Assembly (NCBI GenBank): GCA_022376925.1
Contig: JAIOJX010000032.1
Coordinates: 101,672,794-101,736,793 of the forward strand
Reading direction: 5' to 3'
DNA: 64,000 bases
Source: Tragulus kanchil
Lineage: Eukaryota; Chordata; Mammalia; Artiodactyla; Tragulidae
A program made the position numbers and the translations under genes. The notes under the pieces were generated by a model. That model did no database searches and was not told where the DNA came from. It saw nothing but the letters and a program-made list of their open reading frames with translations. Below, piece by piece: positions 1-11,771 of this stretch (position 1 is its first letter; the number at the start of each line of letters is the position of its first letter).

Positions 1-517
1 TTTCTGCATCTCCTTTTCCCCACTCAATAATCGCTATGAAAATCTGAACTGAATGTCTTCCTATTTTGCCATCTTGACCATGTCTTCCTAGATAAGAATT
101 TTATACCTTTGTTTATCTTTTCAAACCTCCAGCATACCCCTATCCTCTTTCCCTCCTCTTTTCTTCATGACCTTATTTCCAATTTCATTGAGAAAGTAGA
201 AACTTGCATATTTTATTCCTTTAATGTAGATTATCCTTTAATGTAGATGTACATTCATGATCTTATCAAAGGCTAGCCTCTCTCCTTGTGCACTGGATTC
301 ATCCCCTTTATCTACTCAATGACTTGCCTCTAGGATTGCACCCTCTACTGAATGACTAATACATCTGTTCCTCTCTCTCAACTTGAATATCTCCTAGAAG
401 GATACAGATATATTATCTTCAGAAATAATCCTTCCTATATCCCCCTCCAGCTACCTCCTCATTTCTTTGCTTCCTATATAGTAAAACTACATTCTTGCTT
501 CTAAATCTCTCTTCTTT
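1..517. other. AT-rich non-coding DNA, no gene
   Basis: No coding signal is visible. The pyrimidine-rich text at about 120-480 vaguely resembles an old mammalian interspersed repeat, but I cannot name the family. This stretch is single copy in the window and ends where the first duplicated block begins. Confidence 0.4.
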
Positions 518-1214
518 GGAAAAGCAATTTGAAAATGTAAATAAGATATTCAGTTTTAGTGGATCTTAGGTAAAGTCAGGAAATTGCATTATATGTTTTT
601 AAGACTCCCTTGGTGAGTGAATTCAAGAATGAAAACTATTAATTTAAGTTTTTGTTAGGAATTATTCCTAACTGAAGATGACCATAAATGAAAATGAAAC
701 TCTCCAATTTTACTGTCAGTAGAACAAAGCATTTGATTTACAAGATATATTTAATTTACCAGGAACATGGTCATGATGGAAAACGTAATATTATTTCCCT
801 GTTTATTTGACTGTCATAGAAATCTAGGATGAGTAACAGGAAATCTTAATATTAACTTCGTCTCTATAGGCATATGCTTGCCTTTTCCAGCCTTATTGAT
901 GTGGGAAGCAGGCAGTGTATAATGTGGGAAGAAGAGGTGGGAAGGATGTAGGAAAATTATAATTTCTCTACTTACTAACAGACATAGATGAATAAGAACC
1001 ATAGATTTTCTAGTGAAATTTTCATAATATTTAACACGTTGCCTTTCATGTGGTAGTTCAGCACATATGAATTGAATAAATGAAAACAGGAAGATGATCT
1101 TGTCCAAAGGAATCCCTGTGTTTGCAATCCCAGAAGCTCTTAAGAAGTTCATGATATTTAGCCAAAGATGGCTAAAAAGCAGGATAAATCTTAACTCTGA
1201 TTCCTCAGTATAGT

Positions 1215-1325
1215 TATTCGTTCTTTCATTTACTCACTCAAAAAAGTGCTACTGAGTGCCATTCACATACTGTGCACTGAGGTTGGTGAGGTAGATGCAG
1301 ATTTGGTATCTACTCATAGAGATTT
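1215..1325. mobile_element. Ancient mammalian interspersed repeat fragment
   Basis: The order of phrases (tactcactcaa, ctgagtgcc, tactgtgcactgaggttggtg) matches the common old mammalian pattern 'cactcattcattcaac...attgagtgcc...gtgccaggcactgtgc'. It is probably L2/MIR-related; the exact family is uncertain. A second copy lies at about 2358-2468. Confidence 0.4.
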
Positions 1326-1387
1326 TCACCTAGTTTGATTATAATCCAGGCAATAGTCTGATGGCAATGGTCTCTGGATGTGTGTTT

Positions 1388-1660
1388 CCTTTTTAAATTC
1401 TGTTTATTTATTTATATTTGGTTGCTCTGGGTCTTTCATTGGTGCACTTGGGCTTTTCTCTAGTTGTGGTGAGCAGGGGCTACTCTCTAGTTGTGATGCG
1501 TGGCTTCACATTGCAGTGGCTTCTCTTGTTGTAGAGCAAGGGCTCAGTAGTGTGACACATGGACCTAGGTGCACCATGGTATGTGGGAATCTTCCCAGAG
1601 CAGGTATTCAGCCCTGTGCCCCCTGCTTTGGCAAGCAGATTCTTAACCATTAGACCACTA
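1388..1660 (-). mobile_element. CHR-2 type tRNA-derived SINE, minus strand (copy 1, cut by join)
   Basis: Read on the plus strand it begins with the reversed A/T-rich tail (ttctgtttatttatttatat). It then runs through the body (ggttgctctgggtctttc, tctctagttgtggtgagcag, gtggcttctcttgttgtag) to the reversed tRNA-like head (gattcttaaccattagacca). This is the standard cetartiodactyl CHR-2 layout. The element is cut by the join at 1660/1661 before its head is complete. Confidence 0.85.
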
Positions 1661-2530
1661 GGAAAAGCAATTTGAAAATGTAAATAAGATATTCAGTTTT
1701 AGTGGATCTTAGGTAAAGTCAGGAAATTGCATTATATGTTTTTAAGACTCCCTTGGTGAGTGAATTCAAGAATGAAAACTATTAATTTAAGTTTTTGTTA
1801 GGAATTATTCCTAACTGAAGATGACCATAAATGAAAATGAAACTCTCCAATTTTACTGTCAGTAGAACAAAGCATTTGATTTACAAGATATATTTAATTT
1901 ACCAGGAACATGGTCATGATGGAAAACGTAATATTATTTCCCTGTTTATTTGACTGTCATAGAAATCTAGGATGAGTAACAGGAAATCTTAATATTAACT
2001 TCGTCTCTATAGGCATATGCTTGCCTTTTCCAGCCTTATTGATGTGGGAAGCAGGCAGTGTATAATGTGGGAAGAAGAGGTGGGAAGGATGTAGGAAAAT
2101 TATAATTTCTCTACTTACTAACAGACATAGATGAATAAGAACCATAGATTTTCTAGTGAAATTTTCATAATATTTAACACGTTGCCTTTCATGTGGTAGT
2201 TCAGCACATATGAATTGAATAAATGAAAACAGGAAGATGATCTTGTCCAAAGGAATCCCTGTGTTTGCAATCCCAGAAGCTCTTAAGAAGTTCATGATAT
2301 TTAGCCAAAGATGGCTAAAAAGCAGGATAAATCTTAACTCTGATTCCTCAGTATAGTTATTCGTTCTTTCATTTACTCACTCAAAAAAGTGCTACTGAGT
2401 GCCATTCACATACTGTGCACTGAGGTTGGTGAGGTAGATGCAGATTTGGTATCTACTCATAGAGATTTTCACCTAGTTTGATTATAATCCAGGCAATAGT
2501 CTGATGGCAATGGTCTCTGGATGTGTGTTT

Positions 2531-2819
2531 CCTTTTTAAATTCTGTTTATTTATTTATATTTGGTTGCTCTGGGTCTTTCATTGGTGCACTTGGGCTTTT
2601 CTCTAGTTGTGGTGAGCAGGGGCTACTCTCTAGTTGTGATGCGTGGCTTCACATTGCAGTGGCTTCTCTTGTTGTAGAGCAAGGGCTCAGTAGTGTGACA
2701 CATGGACCTAGGTGCACCATGGTATGTGGGAATCTTCCCAGAGCAGGTATTCAGCCCTGTGCCCCCTGCTTTGGCAAGCAGATTCTTAACCATTAGACCA
2801 CTAGGAATGTCCTGGCTAT
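2531..2819 (-). mobile_element. CHR-2 type SINE, minus strand (copy 2, complete head)
   Basis: Same element as at 1388-1660, but here the head continues past the duplicated block (accactaggaatgtcctgg), corresponding to the usual accaccagggaagtccc head. This copy is therefore the natural one, and the upstream copy is truncated by the join. Confidence 0.85.
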
Positions 2820-5015
2820 TGTGATTTTATGAAAATCATTTCCTTGGTCGGTGCCTTAGTGCCTCCAGAAGAAAAGAATACATATTTTCATGGACTGCAA
2901 TGAGGATTAAACAGAGTCATATAAAACATGGTTTATAAACCATGAAGGATAGTGTAAGCTTTACTTATTACTGTAACAGGTCAAATCCTACACTTTAGTA
3001 TATTGAAGGAAGAGCAAATTTAAGAGGTTGAAGTTAAATTGTTTTGCTGTCAAATGAGGCTTGAAAACTGCAAGATGTCACTCTTGCCCTGTCAGAGGGG
3101 TCTTTTTAGGCTTTCTGCTATTAAAGCTGATTGTTATGAGTGAATGGTCTATTTCCTACTTCAACCATCAAGTGCAAGGGCCATTACCTGCTACTGATCA
3201 AGTCCGCTGGGCTCCCAGTGCTGTGGGGGCACTGTATTGTTTTGGGGGCTCTTCCAACCTCAGGGACTCTGTTGGATGTGTATAGCTCCAAAGCAAAGTA
3301 AGCTGGCCATCAAACATTGTCTTAAGCACTAGATCTCTTTGGGTTCTGGTTTCTCTACAATGTCAAGCTCCCAGTGGCAAACTACTTAATTAAACTCCCC
3401 CAGAATATCAGAAACATTACGAGCAGCTACCTGCCACTAAGGGACCCCATGTTTCTTTAATGAACATGTTCATGTTGCCTTCAGAGAGGTTGATAACTTC
3501 ACAAATTAAAAGGATCATATAAATATGGGATTCCTAAAACAAATCTCAGCTTAGTCTTGGTCATGATGACATTTACATCCATCTCATCAGCTGAATATAT
3601 TCACTTTTAAAGGATTCTTCTTTATTCTTCATGATATTCAGGTTGATAGTGAGACTAGTACTGTAGTTTTCACACACACACAGCCCCTCCTCCCCAAATC
3701 ACATCATCTCTGAAATCATAGATTCTGAGAACCAGTTTCATAGATGCAGAAACAAAACTCTGTTGAAGCTCAAATGATATGATTTCCCTAAAATGACATA
3801 GTCCTTACTTAAAATATAGATGTCAACCTTAGGCCCACTGATTAAAAGTTTAGTGTCGGCTGAGGTAATAGAATTACATATATGAGAAAAGTGGTTTTCA
3901 CATGTTAGAGAATGTCCTGGCTATTGTGATGTTATGAAAAGCATTTCCTTGGTCGGTGCCTTAGTGCCTCCAGAAGAAAAGAATACATATTTTCATGGAC
4001 TGCAATGAGGATTAAACAGAGTCATATAAAACATGGTTTATAAACCATGAAGGATAGTGTAAGCTTTACTTATTACTGTAACAGGTCAAATCCTACACTT
4101 TAGTATATTGAAGGAAGAGCAAATTTAAGAGGTTGAAGTTAAATTGTTTTGCTGTCAAATGAGGCTTGAAAACTGCAAGATGTCACTCTTGCCCTGTCAG
4201 AGGGGTCTTTTTAGGCTTTCTGCTATTAAAGCTGATTGTTATGAGTGAATGGTCTATTTCCTACTTCAACCATCAAGTGCAAGGGCCATTACCTGCTACT
4301 GATCAAGTCCGCTGGGCTCCCAGTGCTGTGGGGGCACTGTATTGTTTTGGGGGCTCTTCCAACCTCAGGGACTCTGTTGGATGTGTATAGCTCCAAAGCA
4401 AAGTAAGCTGGCCATCAAACATTGTCTTAAGCACTAGATCTCTTTGGGTTCTGGTTTCTCTACAATGTCAAGCTCCCAGTGGCAAACTACTTAATTAAAC
4501 TCCCCCAGAATATCAGAAACATTACGAGCAGCTACCTGCCACTAAGGGACCCCATGTTTCTTTAATGAACATGTTCATGTTGCCTTCAGAGAGGTTGATA
4601 ACTTCACAAATTAAAAGGATCATATAAATATGGGATTCCTAAAACAAATCTCAGCTTAGTCTTGGTCATGATGACATTTACATCCATCTCATCAGCTGAA
4701 TATATTCACTTTTAAAGGATTCTTCTTTATTCTTCATGATATTCAGGTTGATAGTGAGACTAGTACTGTAGTTTTCACACACACACAGCCCCTCCTCCCC
4801 AAATCACATCATCTCTGAAATCATAGATTCTGAGAACCAGTTTCATAGATGCGAGAAACAAAACTCTGTTGAAGCTCAAATGATATGATTTCCCTAAAAT
4901 GACATAGTCCTTACTTAAAATATAGATGTCAACCTTAGGCCCACTGATTAAAAGTTTAGTGTCGGCTGAGGTAATAGAATTACATATATGAGAAAAGTGG
5001 TTTTCACATGTTAGA
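2805..5015. repeat. Tandem duplication 2 (offset 1105-1106 bp)
   Basis: Copy 1 is 2805-3909 and copy 2 is 3910-5015. They are adjacent with gaat microhomology. Copy 2 opens with two substitutions within 16 bases (ttatgaaaat versus gttatgaaaag). It also has one extra g near 4852 (gatgcgagaaac versus gatgcagaaac). No gene or recognisable element lies in the unit. Its last about 335 bp recur a third time through duplication 3. Confidence 0.95.
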
Positions 5016-5234
5016 GAATTCCCCTCTTTCTAGAAATTACGCAGAGCCAATATGCCTTAACATTGTCTTGATTTTGGCTGAAGGATAGTTTATGTAAACC
5101 ATCAGTGCCCCTGCATTTTTTCACTCATTCATCCTTATAAAGAAAGAAAGAATAATAATAAAAAAAATAGCCAGGAATCGTTTTACAGCATAAAGGGAAA
5201 GGATTTTTTTTTAGAATTTTATTATTTTACTTAT

Positions 5235-5412
5235 TTATTTCTTTATTTTTTTAAAACAGAGTTTTATTGTTCACTGCCACACATCAACCTGAATCCTCCA
5301 TAGGTATACATATTTTTCCCCCTCCGAAAACCTCCCCCCTCCATCTGCCTCCCTATCCCCCTCTGCAGATCACCACAGAGCCCCTTTTTGAGATCTCCTA
5401 GTCCCACAGCAT
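5235..5412 (-). mobile_element. L1-type LINE 3' fragment, minus strand
   Basis: Begins with a reversed A-rich tail, then acagagttttattgttcact and a pyrimidine-rich tract (cctccccccctccatctgcc) typical of reversed artiodactyl L1 3' ends. It lacks any reading frame. A second copy sits at about 6344-6521. Confidence 0.55.
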
Positions 5413-5589
5413 ATTCCCCTGAGGAAAGGGATTTATAAAGTTGGTACTTGTGATGTGTTAGGACTTGGACTCAATTCGGCTTTGTTATTGGCAATGTCAC
5501 TTGATGTCTTTCACAGATCTATTTATCTCTAAAGCCCTCTTGACCTGCTCTTCTTCGTTTAAGGATAAAGAGACGAGTAGTGGTAATAG

Positions 5590-5724
5590 TGTTAGTCATT
5601 CAGTTGTATCTGACACTACAACCCTATGGACGGTAGCTTTCCAGCCTTCTCTGTCCATGGAGTTCTCCAGGAAAGAATACCAGAGTCAGTGGTCATTTCC
5701 TTCTCTGGAGGATCGCCCCAACCC
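5590..5724 (-). mobile_element. Bov-tA/Bov-A SINE, minus strand, truncated by join
   Basis: Contains gttagtcattcagttgtatc, ccctatggacggtag and tccatggagttctccagg, the reversed Bov-A monomer. It stops at cgccccaaccc, where the noisy join begins. The complete element is at about 6690-6893. Confidence 0.85.
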
Positions 5725-6689
5725 TGACCCCTAACAACCCTATGGACTAGCTTTAAATCTAAACAATCTGCTTAGTCTTTCATACATTACATCCATCTCA
5801 TCAGCTGAATATATTCACTTTTAAAGGATTCTTCTTTATTCTTCATGATATTCAGGTTGATAGTGAGACTAGTACTGTAGTTTTCACACACACACAGCCC
5901 CTCCTCCCCAAATCACATCATCTCTGAAATCATAGATTCTGAGAACCAGTTTCATAGATGCGAAAACAAAACTCTGTTGAAGCTCAAATGATATGATTTC
6001 CCTAAAATGACATAGTCCTTACTTAAAATATAGATGTCAACCTTAGGCCCACTGATTAAAAGTTTAGTGTCGGCTGAGGTAATAGAATTACATATATGAG
6101 AAAAGTGGTTTTCACATGTTAGAGAATTCCCCTCTTTCTAGAAATTACGCAGAGCCAATATGCCTTAACATTGTCTTGATTTTGGCTGAAGGATAGTTTA
6201 TGTAAACCATCAGTGCCCCTGCATTTTTTCACTCATTCATCCTTATAAAGAAAGAAAGAATAATAATAAAAAAAATAGCCAGGAATCGTTTTACAGCATA
6301 AAGGGAAAGGATTTTTTTTTAGAATTTTATTATTTTACTTATTTATTTCTTTATTTTTTTAAAACAGAGTTTTATTGTTCACTGCCACACATCAACCTGA
6401 ATCCTCCATAGGTATACATATTTTTCCCCCTCCGAAAACCTCCCCCCTCCATCTGCCTCCCTATCCCCCTCTGCAGATCACCACAGAGCCCCTTTTTGAG
6501 ATCTCCTAGTCCCACAGCATTTTCCCCCTGAGGAAAGGGATTTATAAAGTTGGTACTTGTGATGTGTTAGGACTTGGACTCAATTCGGCTTTGTTATTGG
6601 CAATGTCACTTGATGTCTTTCACAGATCTATTTATCTCTAAAGCCCTCTTGACCTGCTCTTCTTCGTTTAAGGATAAAGAGACGAGTAG

Positions 6690-6893
6690 TGGTAATAGTG
6701 TTAGTCATTCAGTTGTATCTGACACTACAACCCTATGGACGGTAGCTTTCCAGCCTTCTCTGTCCATGGAGTTCTCCAGGAAAGAATACCAGAGTCAGTG
6801 GTCATTTCCTTCTCTGGAGGATCGCCCCAACCCAGGGATTGAAACCAGATCTTCCACATTGCAGGCAGATTCTTTGAGCCACCAGGGAAGTCT
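6690..6893 (-). mobile_element. Bov-tA SINE, minus strand, full length
   Basis: Reversed Bov-A body (gtcattcagttgtatctgac to gttctccaggaaagaatacc) followed by the reversed tRNA-like head (gggattgaaaccagatcttc, gccaccagggaagtc). Bov-tA joins a tRNA-Glu-like promoter region to a Bov-A monomer and is retroposed by the BovB machinery in ruminants. Its presence supports a ruminant host. Confidence 0.88.
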
Positions 6894-7284
6894 AATAGAT
6901 GATAATGCTTGGCAAATTGTATTATCTTCTACAGCTTGAAAAAAGTTGCTACCTTTCATGTGATAACAGGCCTCTCCATGAAGGGTGTTGAAGTTGTATG
7001 TGTGTTTATGTTGGCAGAAGAGACAGGCAGCTGATTTTGCATGAACCTCAGAGCAAGCACCTTCTTAAATTTTACACCTTAGGCATCTTCTTGAGTCACC
7101 CTATTCTCAGCCTGTGTTTTCTTGGGTGAGATGGCTGTCTTCAGCTGAGGGCAAGTCCCAGAGAGGGAGTTAGCTCAGAGCTGTCAGCTGCCAACATTTC
7201 TAGCAGATGAGGAATGTGTGCTTTAGTCCTGGAAGGGGGAATCTGCTCGGCATACTGCAGCAGCACGAAACCACTGTAGAGAAG
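6894..7284. other. Single-copy non-coding DNA
   Basis: No gene, repeat family or regulatory site recognised. Short open frames on both strands lack protein-like composition. Confidence 0.5.
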
Positions 7285-7600
7285 TATTGGCAGGCTCTTA
7301 TAAAATTAAAATACATCTACCCGATGACCCTGTAAGTCCATTCTTAGGTATATTTCCAAGAGCAGTGAAAGCCAATGTCCGCAAAAATACTTGCAGAAGA
7401 ATATCCACAGCAGTTCCAAATTGGAACCAACCCTTTTTGTCTAGACAGGTAAATGGATTCTCAGAAGTGAATGAATTTCATGGTTAAGTGTCTCAAAGAC
7501 TAGGCTAGCCTAAAAATCTAGGTTTAAAAAAATAGTACATTATGCGTAATTCAATTTACATGAGGTTCTAAAATAGGCAAAAGCTATTTTATTAAAGAAA
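7285..7600 (+). mobile_element. Old L1M 3' region fragment
   Basis: Degraded L1 ORF2 C-terminal/3' text: aaaatacatctacccgatga, ccattcttaggtatatttcc, ttgcagaagaatatccacag and ttggaaccaacccttt align in order with the widespread mammalian L1 segment. Stop codons and indels remove any frame, so it is a dead insertion. Confidence 0.7.
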
Positions 7601-7777
7601 AACAGATTTTAGTATGACTCTGACATGGGAGATTGCCTGGTGAAAGGGCATGTGTGATCTTGCTGGGCAATGAAAATGTTCTATATTTCGGTAGGAATGT
7701 CAATCATAAGGTGTACACATATGTCAAAACCTGCCCTGTTGTACTCAATATAAATCAAACTGAAAAAGAAACCCTCA

Positions 7778-8044
7778 GGACTTCCCTGGTGGTCCAGTGG
7801 GTAAGGACTGCCTTGCAGTGCAAGGGGCACCGGTTCGATCCCTGGCCTGAGAGGATCCCATGTGCTGCGGAGCGCCTGGACTGATGTGTCCAACTACTGT
7901 GCTGGAGCTCTGGAGCACATATGGCCAGAGCCAGTGCTCTGCAGCGACAGAGGCCACTGTGATAGGAGGCCCACGCATGCCAAAGAACAAAGATGGATGA
8001 AAATAAATAAATAAAAGACCAATAGAAGTGGCCAAAAAAAAGAG
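7778..8044 (+). mobile_element. CHR-2 type SINE with target-site duplication
   Basis: Head ggacttccctggtggtccag and ccttgcagtgcaaggggcac, B-box-like ggttcgatccctgg, then the body (gtgctggagctctggagcac) and an aaataaataaataaaa tail. It is flanked by gaaaccctca at 7768-7777 and 8045-8054, a direct repeat consistent with LINE-mediated insertion. The A and B box sequences are still close to consensus. Confidence 0.92.
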
Positions 8045-8054
8045 GAAACCCTCA

Positions 8055-9180
8055 TTTGTTTTCATCTGCTTGGGAAAATGCTCATTTTTAAGGCTTAAGA
8101 GCTGGTCAAGAGATTGCTAGTCATATGAGAAGAATTTTGAAGTGTTTCTTATACTCTTAGAGCATAGGCATGATAGGGAGGCTGCTGGCTTCAAATAAAA
8201 TAAATGTTGACTACAGACAGGCTAGGGCATATAGACCAGAAAGAGATGATATTGAAGGACCAAGGAAATAAATAAGATGGGTATTGTCCCCAGGATAAGT
8301 ACCCAGTGTTAGACATTTTAGAGTTGGTCTCTGTATGATGCCTAATCTCCTAAAGTACAATTGACACCAATTTGTTTCTTAAGCTTCAAGCAATTGTATA
8401 TGGCCATGGAAATTAGAAGTCTGCTTAAATAGTCATAACATTCTAGATATCCAAAGTGACACCTTGGCATAATAAAGTGCCACAGAAGTTGGGCAATGCA
8501 GTTAAGAACAGACTGGGTGATGGACTCTCTGGCTCTAAGTCCAGGTAGTTTTTAAAACCAATTCAATTATTACTGTTGTTTGTAGTAGGTCATATGTAAT
8601 TATTCTTAAATCAACCACATGGAAAGCAATATCTGAGCCTATTCAATAACGTAATTGGGTCACTCTCAAAGAAATCCACTTTAAGGAATAATACTAGGGA
8701 AGTCACTGATAAAATTAACCATATTTGATTGTTTTAATAAAGCTGGAGGACAAAAATCACATGAACAGCTTTCCTTATGGAATGTCATTTAACACGGCCT
8801 CTTTGTGTCTGAATTTATTCACTGGTATTGCCTTGTGTTTTAAGGAATTTTAATTTAATAAAGTCAAACCCAACTGAAATGAGAATGTTATATAAAAATT
8901 TCCAGATTTCATCAAGTTTTCATCCCACAGATTGTCCTGGTTTGTTTCCTGCTGTGAGTGCCTCTGAGAGTTCTTCTCAAAGTAACCATGACTGTTTGTA
9001 TTTTCTATGGCTAAACTGGGCAAAGGAAGTGACAGGGAGATGATTTGTTTAAAAGCTTTGTACAGAAATGTGCCCCAGCTTTAATAAGCATCAGAGTTCT
9101 GATTGTGAAATGGTCTGCTCCATTTGAAAAAGCTGCCCTTTCATAATTTTTTCTTGCAAATTATATGAGAAATTTTTATT
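8055..9180. other. Single-copy non-coding DNA
   Basis: AT-rich sequence with no supported gene, RNA or named repeat. Text at 8490-8560 weakly resembles a MIR head, but I would not call it. Confidence 0.45.
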
Positions 9181-9189
9181 TCATTGATT

Positions 9190-9360
9190 CAAATTTTGAC
9201 ACTTGAAATACTTATTGAGCACCTATTAGAGGCCACGTTAACATTTGATACTAATATGACATAAAGAAAAATAAGTCATCATTGAGTCCATGCATTTACA
9301 TGCTATTCGAGGAGAGAAATCTGAACACAAGGAAATTAACACAATAATTTATTTGAACAC
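9190..9360. mobile_element. Ancient interspersed repeat, L2/MIR-like
   Basis: The run ttgagcacctattagaggcc followed by a diverged 'acaaggaaattaacacaataa' tract follows the order of the common old mammalian repeat with 'attgagcacctactatgtgcc'. Divergence is high, so the family assignment is tentative. Confidence 0.35.
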
Positions 9361-10084
9361 TGCTAAATAATGTGAAGTCAATAGCATAAAAAGTAAATTT
9401 GGGTGTGAGTTGGAAAATGGCCTGATGTTAAGCTTAACACCAACATCATTCATTCTTTCATTTCAATCCCCAGTTAATTAGTGACACGGCTTATTTATGA
9501 GTTAATGTTTAACCTCCTTTCTTCACTCTCAATCTTTTCTTACAGCTCTCCCAACTAGTTCTGAAAAATGAGACACATATTCAAAGAATTTTGCTACTAA
9601 GTTTGACTACTTCGAAACACTGCCATTTTCATGTTTGGCCCATAAAGTTGGCAAAATCTCTGCATGTCATGAAGTCACAGGTTTCCTGCAGCCCTCCACT
9701 CAGTTTACGGAGGCTGACGCTGAGGAACATTCTCTCATCAGTCTTTATTCTACATTTACTGTCTTGATACAGAAATTCCATCACTTCTGATGCTCCCTCT
9801 TCTGTCTTTAAGGAATTCAGTTGCTTTATATGTAGCTGCTGGCCTGCCTTTCAGTGCCTAAGTGTGCCTGTATTCCTTATTCTGGAATTCTCAGGTTGCA
9901 TACTCTGAGGCTCTCTCTTAACCAGAGAGGGAGAGTTTATTTCTTTAAGCTCTCAGTTTTCATTGTTCTTTCTTTCTCTTGGACGTCTCCCAGTTTATGC
10001 CTTTACTTTCAGGCATAGGGTTATTATTAACCTCAAATGGACACATTTTTTTTCCACCCCAGTCTGCTGATTTATTGTACCTTC
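9361..10084. other. Single-copy non-coding DNA
   Basis: Nothing recognised. The composition alternates between AT-rich and pyrimidine-rich stretches. There are no paired splice-like sites around a credible exon. Confidence 0.4.
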
Positions 10085-10360
10085 AATGCTTTCCATAGTG
10101 CATTTGATAAAAATAATAATTGCAATCAATCAGGTTTAGGCTCTGTGCCAGGAATTGGTCAGTTGTTTTACATACAATATGTGTAGCACTACCAATAATC
10201 CTGCAAAGTAGGCATAATATTATCCTGGTCTAAAAGTAAGGAAATGAGTCTCAGAGAGGTTAAATAACTTGTCGCAAAATGAATAAATGGAGACCCTAGA
10301 TTGAAACCCAGATCTCTTGACTCCAAACGTTAGACTTTATCCGAGTTACCATTCTGCTTT
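10085..10360 (-). mobile_element. MIR SINE, minus strand
   Basis: Core features in reverse: caggaattggtcagttgttt, ggaaatgagtctcagagagg, ttaaataacttgtcgcaaaa and cccagatctcttgactccaa. This order corresponds to the tRNA-core-L2-like tail structure of MIR, an ancient mammalian SINE. Confidence 0.75.
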
Positions 10361-11040
10361 TTCTGGGGAAACAGTGCCAGAAACTTGTTAGGTATTTAAT
10401 AGTTCTTTGTTAAATTAATTTATGAATGAATATATGGAATCTCCTATATATTTTTTGCTAGAATGAAATGCGAAAAGTATTTATAATAGGTATCATAGAC
10501 TTGTTCATTTGTCATAAGTGATTTACAAAAACTGAACAATATACATGAGTCATCTGTTTTCAGACATTGAACAATGTGGAATTATACTAAGAGAAGATTA
10601 AACAAATGAGGTGAACCCTGCAATCGATTCAGCTTTCAGCCTGGAGTCATTCTCTAAATTGTGGGGCAGGGAGAGGAAATAAGCACAGCTTCACAGTTTC
10701 ACTGAATTGAGTAAACAGGTAGATGTTTGGGAGCGGGCTAGCTGACTTGAATTGTAGGGCTGAGTACCATAGAGAAAGAAAGAGATCCAGTAAAATGAAT
10801 AAGGGGTCCTTTTGAGTCTGGCTGAAAACTATCCTGGACATGTGCAGGGTGGGACACTCTGTGGTCGAGCAAAGAACTAGTATCTGGCAAAAAATATGTC
10901 TCAAGGAGGTATAAGCCAAATAGTTCATAGAGCCCTCAAATGGCTGGAAGTTCCAGATTTCAATGGAGAGAACTTGTTGAACATCTAGGCCATTCTGTAG
11001 AGACCCAAGAAGGTTTACACCATAAGTGGCAGAATACTCT
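10361..11040. other. Single-copy non-coding DNA
   Basis: No supported gene. The right end may already belong to the L1M element that follows, but the similarity I can see starts only near 11050. Confidence 0.4.
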
Positions 11041-11049
11041 AGAGTTGCC

Positions 11050-11771
11050 CTTAAAAAGTTTAAAAATAAAGCTTGAACATGTCAAGCTGATTTACAGGCA
11101 AATTAAATGCCTGACAACACAAACTTTCACACTCTTTAAAGGGACACAATAAAAGCCAAATATTTAATAATGTAAAGCTTATAATGTCCAGCATCCAATA
11201 AAATTTTACTAGACTTGCAAAGTAACAAGACTGTCACCCATAACTGGAAGGAAAGTCAGTCTGTAGATATAAGTCCAGAAGTTACAGAAACAATGGAATA
11301 ATCAGAAAAAGACTCTAAAGCTATTATATTTTCAAAAATTTAAAGAATAATAGAAATGTCTGAGTCAAGACATAAAAGATATGAAGAGAATTAAATGGAA
11401 ATTCAAGAGATGAGAATGAGATATTGTAAACAAAATAGCTAATGAGTCACGTTAACAGAAAGAAATTAGCAAACTTGAAACTATCCAAGTGAGAGCACAT
11501 AGAGAAAAAAAGCCACAAGAAATAAAATAAACAGAGCCTCAATGATATTGAGAGAGCATAAAATAATTCAATATTTTTATAATTAGTGAGGCTCAGAGTG
11601 TGGTAGCTGATGGTAGAAAAATTATTTAAAGAAATAAATGTCAAAATTTTTCTAATAATTTCAACAGGATAAACACACCTGAAAGAAGAATCCACCAATG
11701 AACATGATGGTCAGATTGCTGAAAGACTGTCATAAAGACAAAATATTAAATTTGGACAGAAAAAAAGACAC
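11050..11771 (+). mobile_element. L1M 5' region/ORF1 part, upstream of BovB insertion
   Basis: Phrases ccagcatccaataaaatttt, gtcacccataactggaagga, agaaacaatggaataatcag and aagccacaagaaataaaata occur in the order of the 5' UTR-ORF1 region of old mammalian L1M elements. Stops and indels interrupt every frame. The element resumes at about 12838 after a BovB insertion. Confidence 0.65.

Larger units (their letters stand above)
518..2803. repeat. Tandem duplication 1 (offset 1143 bp)
   Basis: Copy 1 is 518-1660 and copy 2 is 1661-2803, directly adjacent. The join has 4 bp of microhomology (ggaa) shared by the copy start and the sequence after copy 2. I see no difference between the copies. Both contain the same old repeat fragment and the same minus-strand CHR-2 SINE. 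This is one of the few clean joins of the series. It is probably an assembly overlap rather than a genomic duplication, since 20 similar events follow. Confidence 0.95.
4678..6833. repeat. Tandem duplication 3 (offset 1109 bp) with a 62-bp noisy join
   Basis: Copy 1 is 4678-5724 and copy 2 is 5787-6833. Bases 5725-5786 match neither copy cleanly. The right part (ctgcttagtctttcatac) is a gapped version of the true left flank at about 4653-4677 (tcagcttagtcttggtcatg). The left part holds an echo (aaccctatggac) of Bov-tA sequence. The copies differ at the run near 5410/6519 (catattcccc versus cattttccccc) and at gcgagaaac versus gcgaaaac. Copy 1 overlaps copy 2 of duplication 2, so 3575-3909, 4681-5015 and 5790-6122 are three versions of one sequence. 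Confidence 0.93.

Noticed and set aside
518..6833. Satellite DNA or CRISPR-like array
   Set aside because: Adjacent units are different sequences, each present twice or three times, without a shared repeat or spacer architecture.
7778..8044. Functional tRNA gene suggested by B-box-like ggttcgatccc
   Set aside because: The box belongs to the tRNA-derived head of a CHR-2 SINE. No cloverleaf with acceptor and anticodon stems can be drawn.
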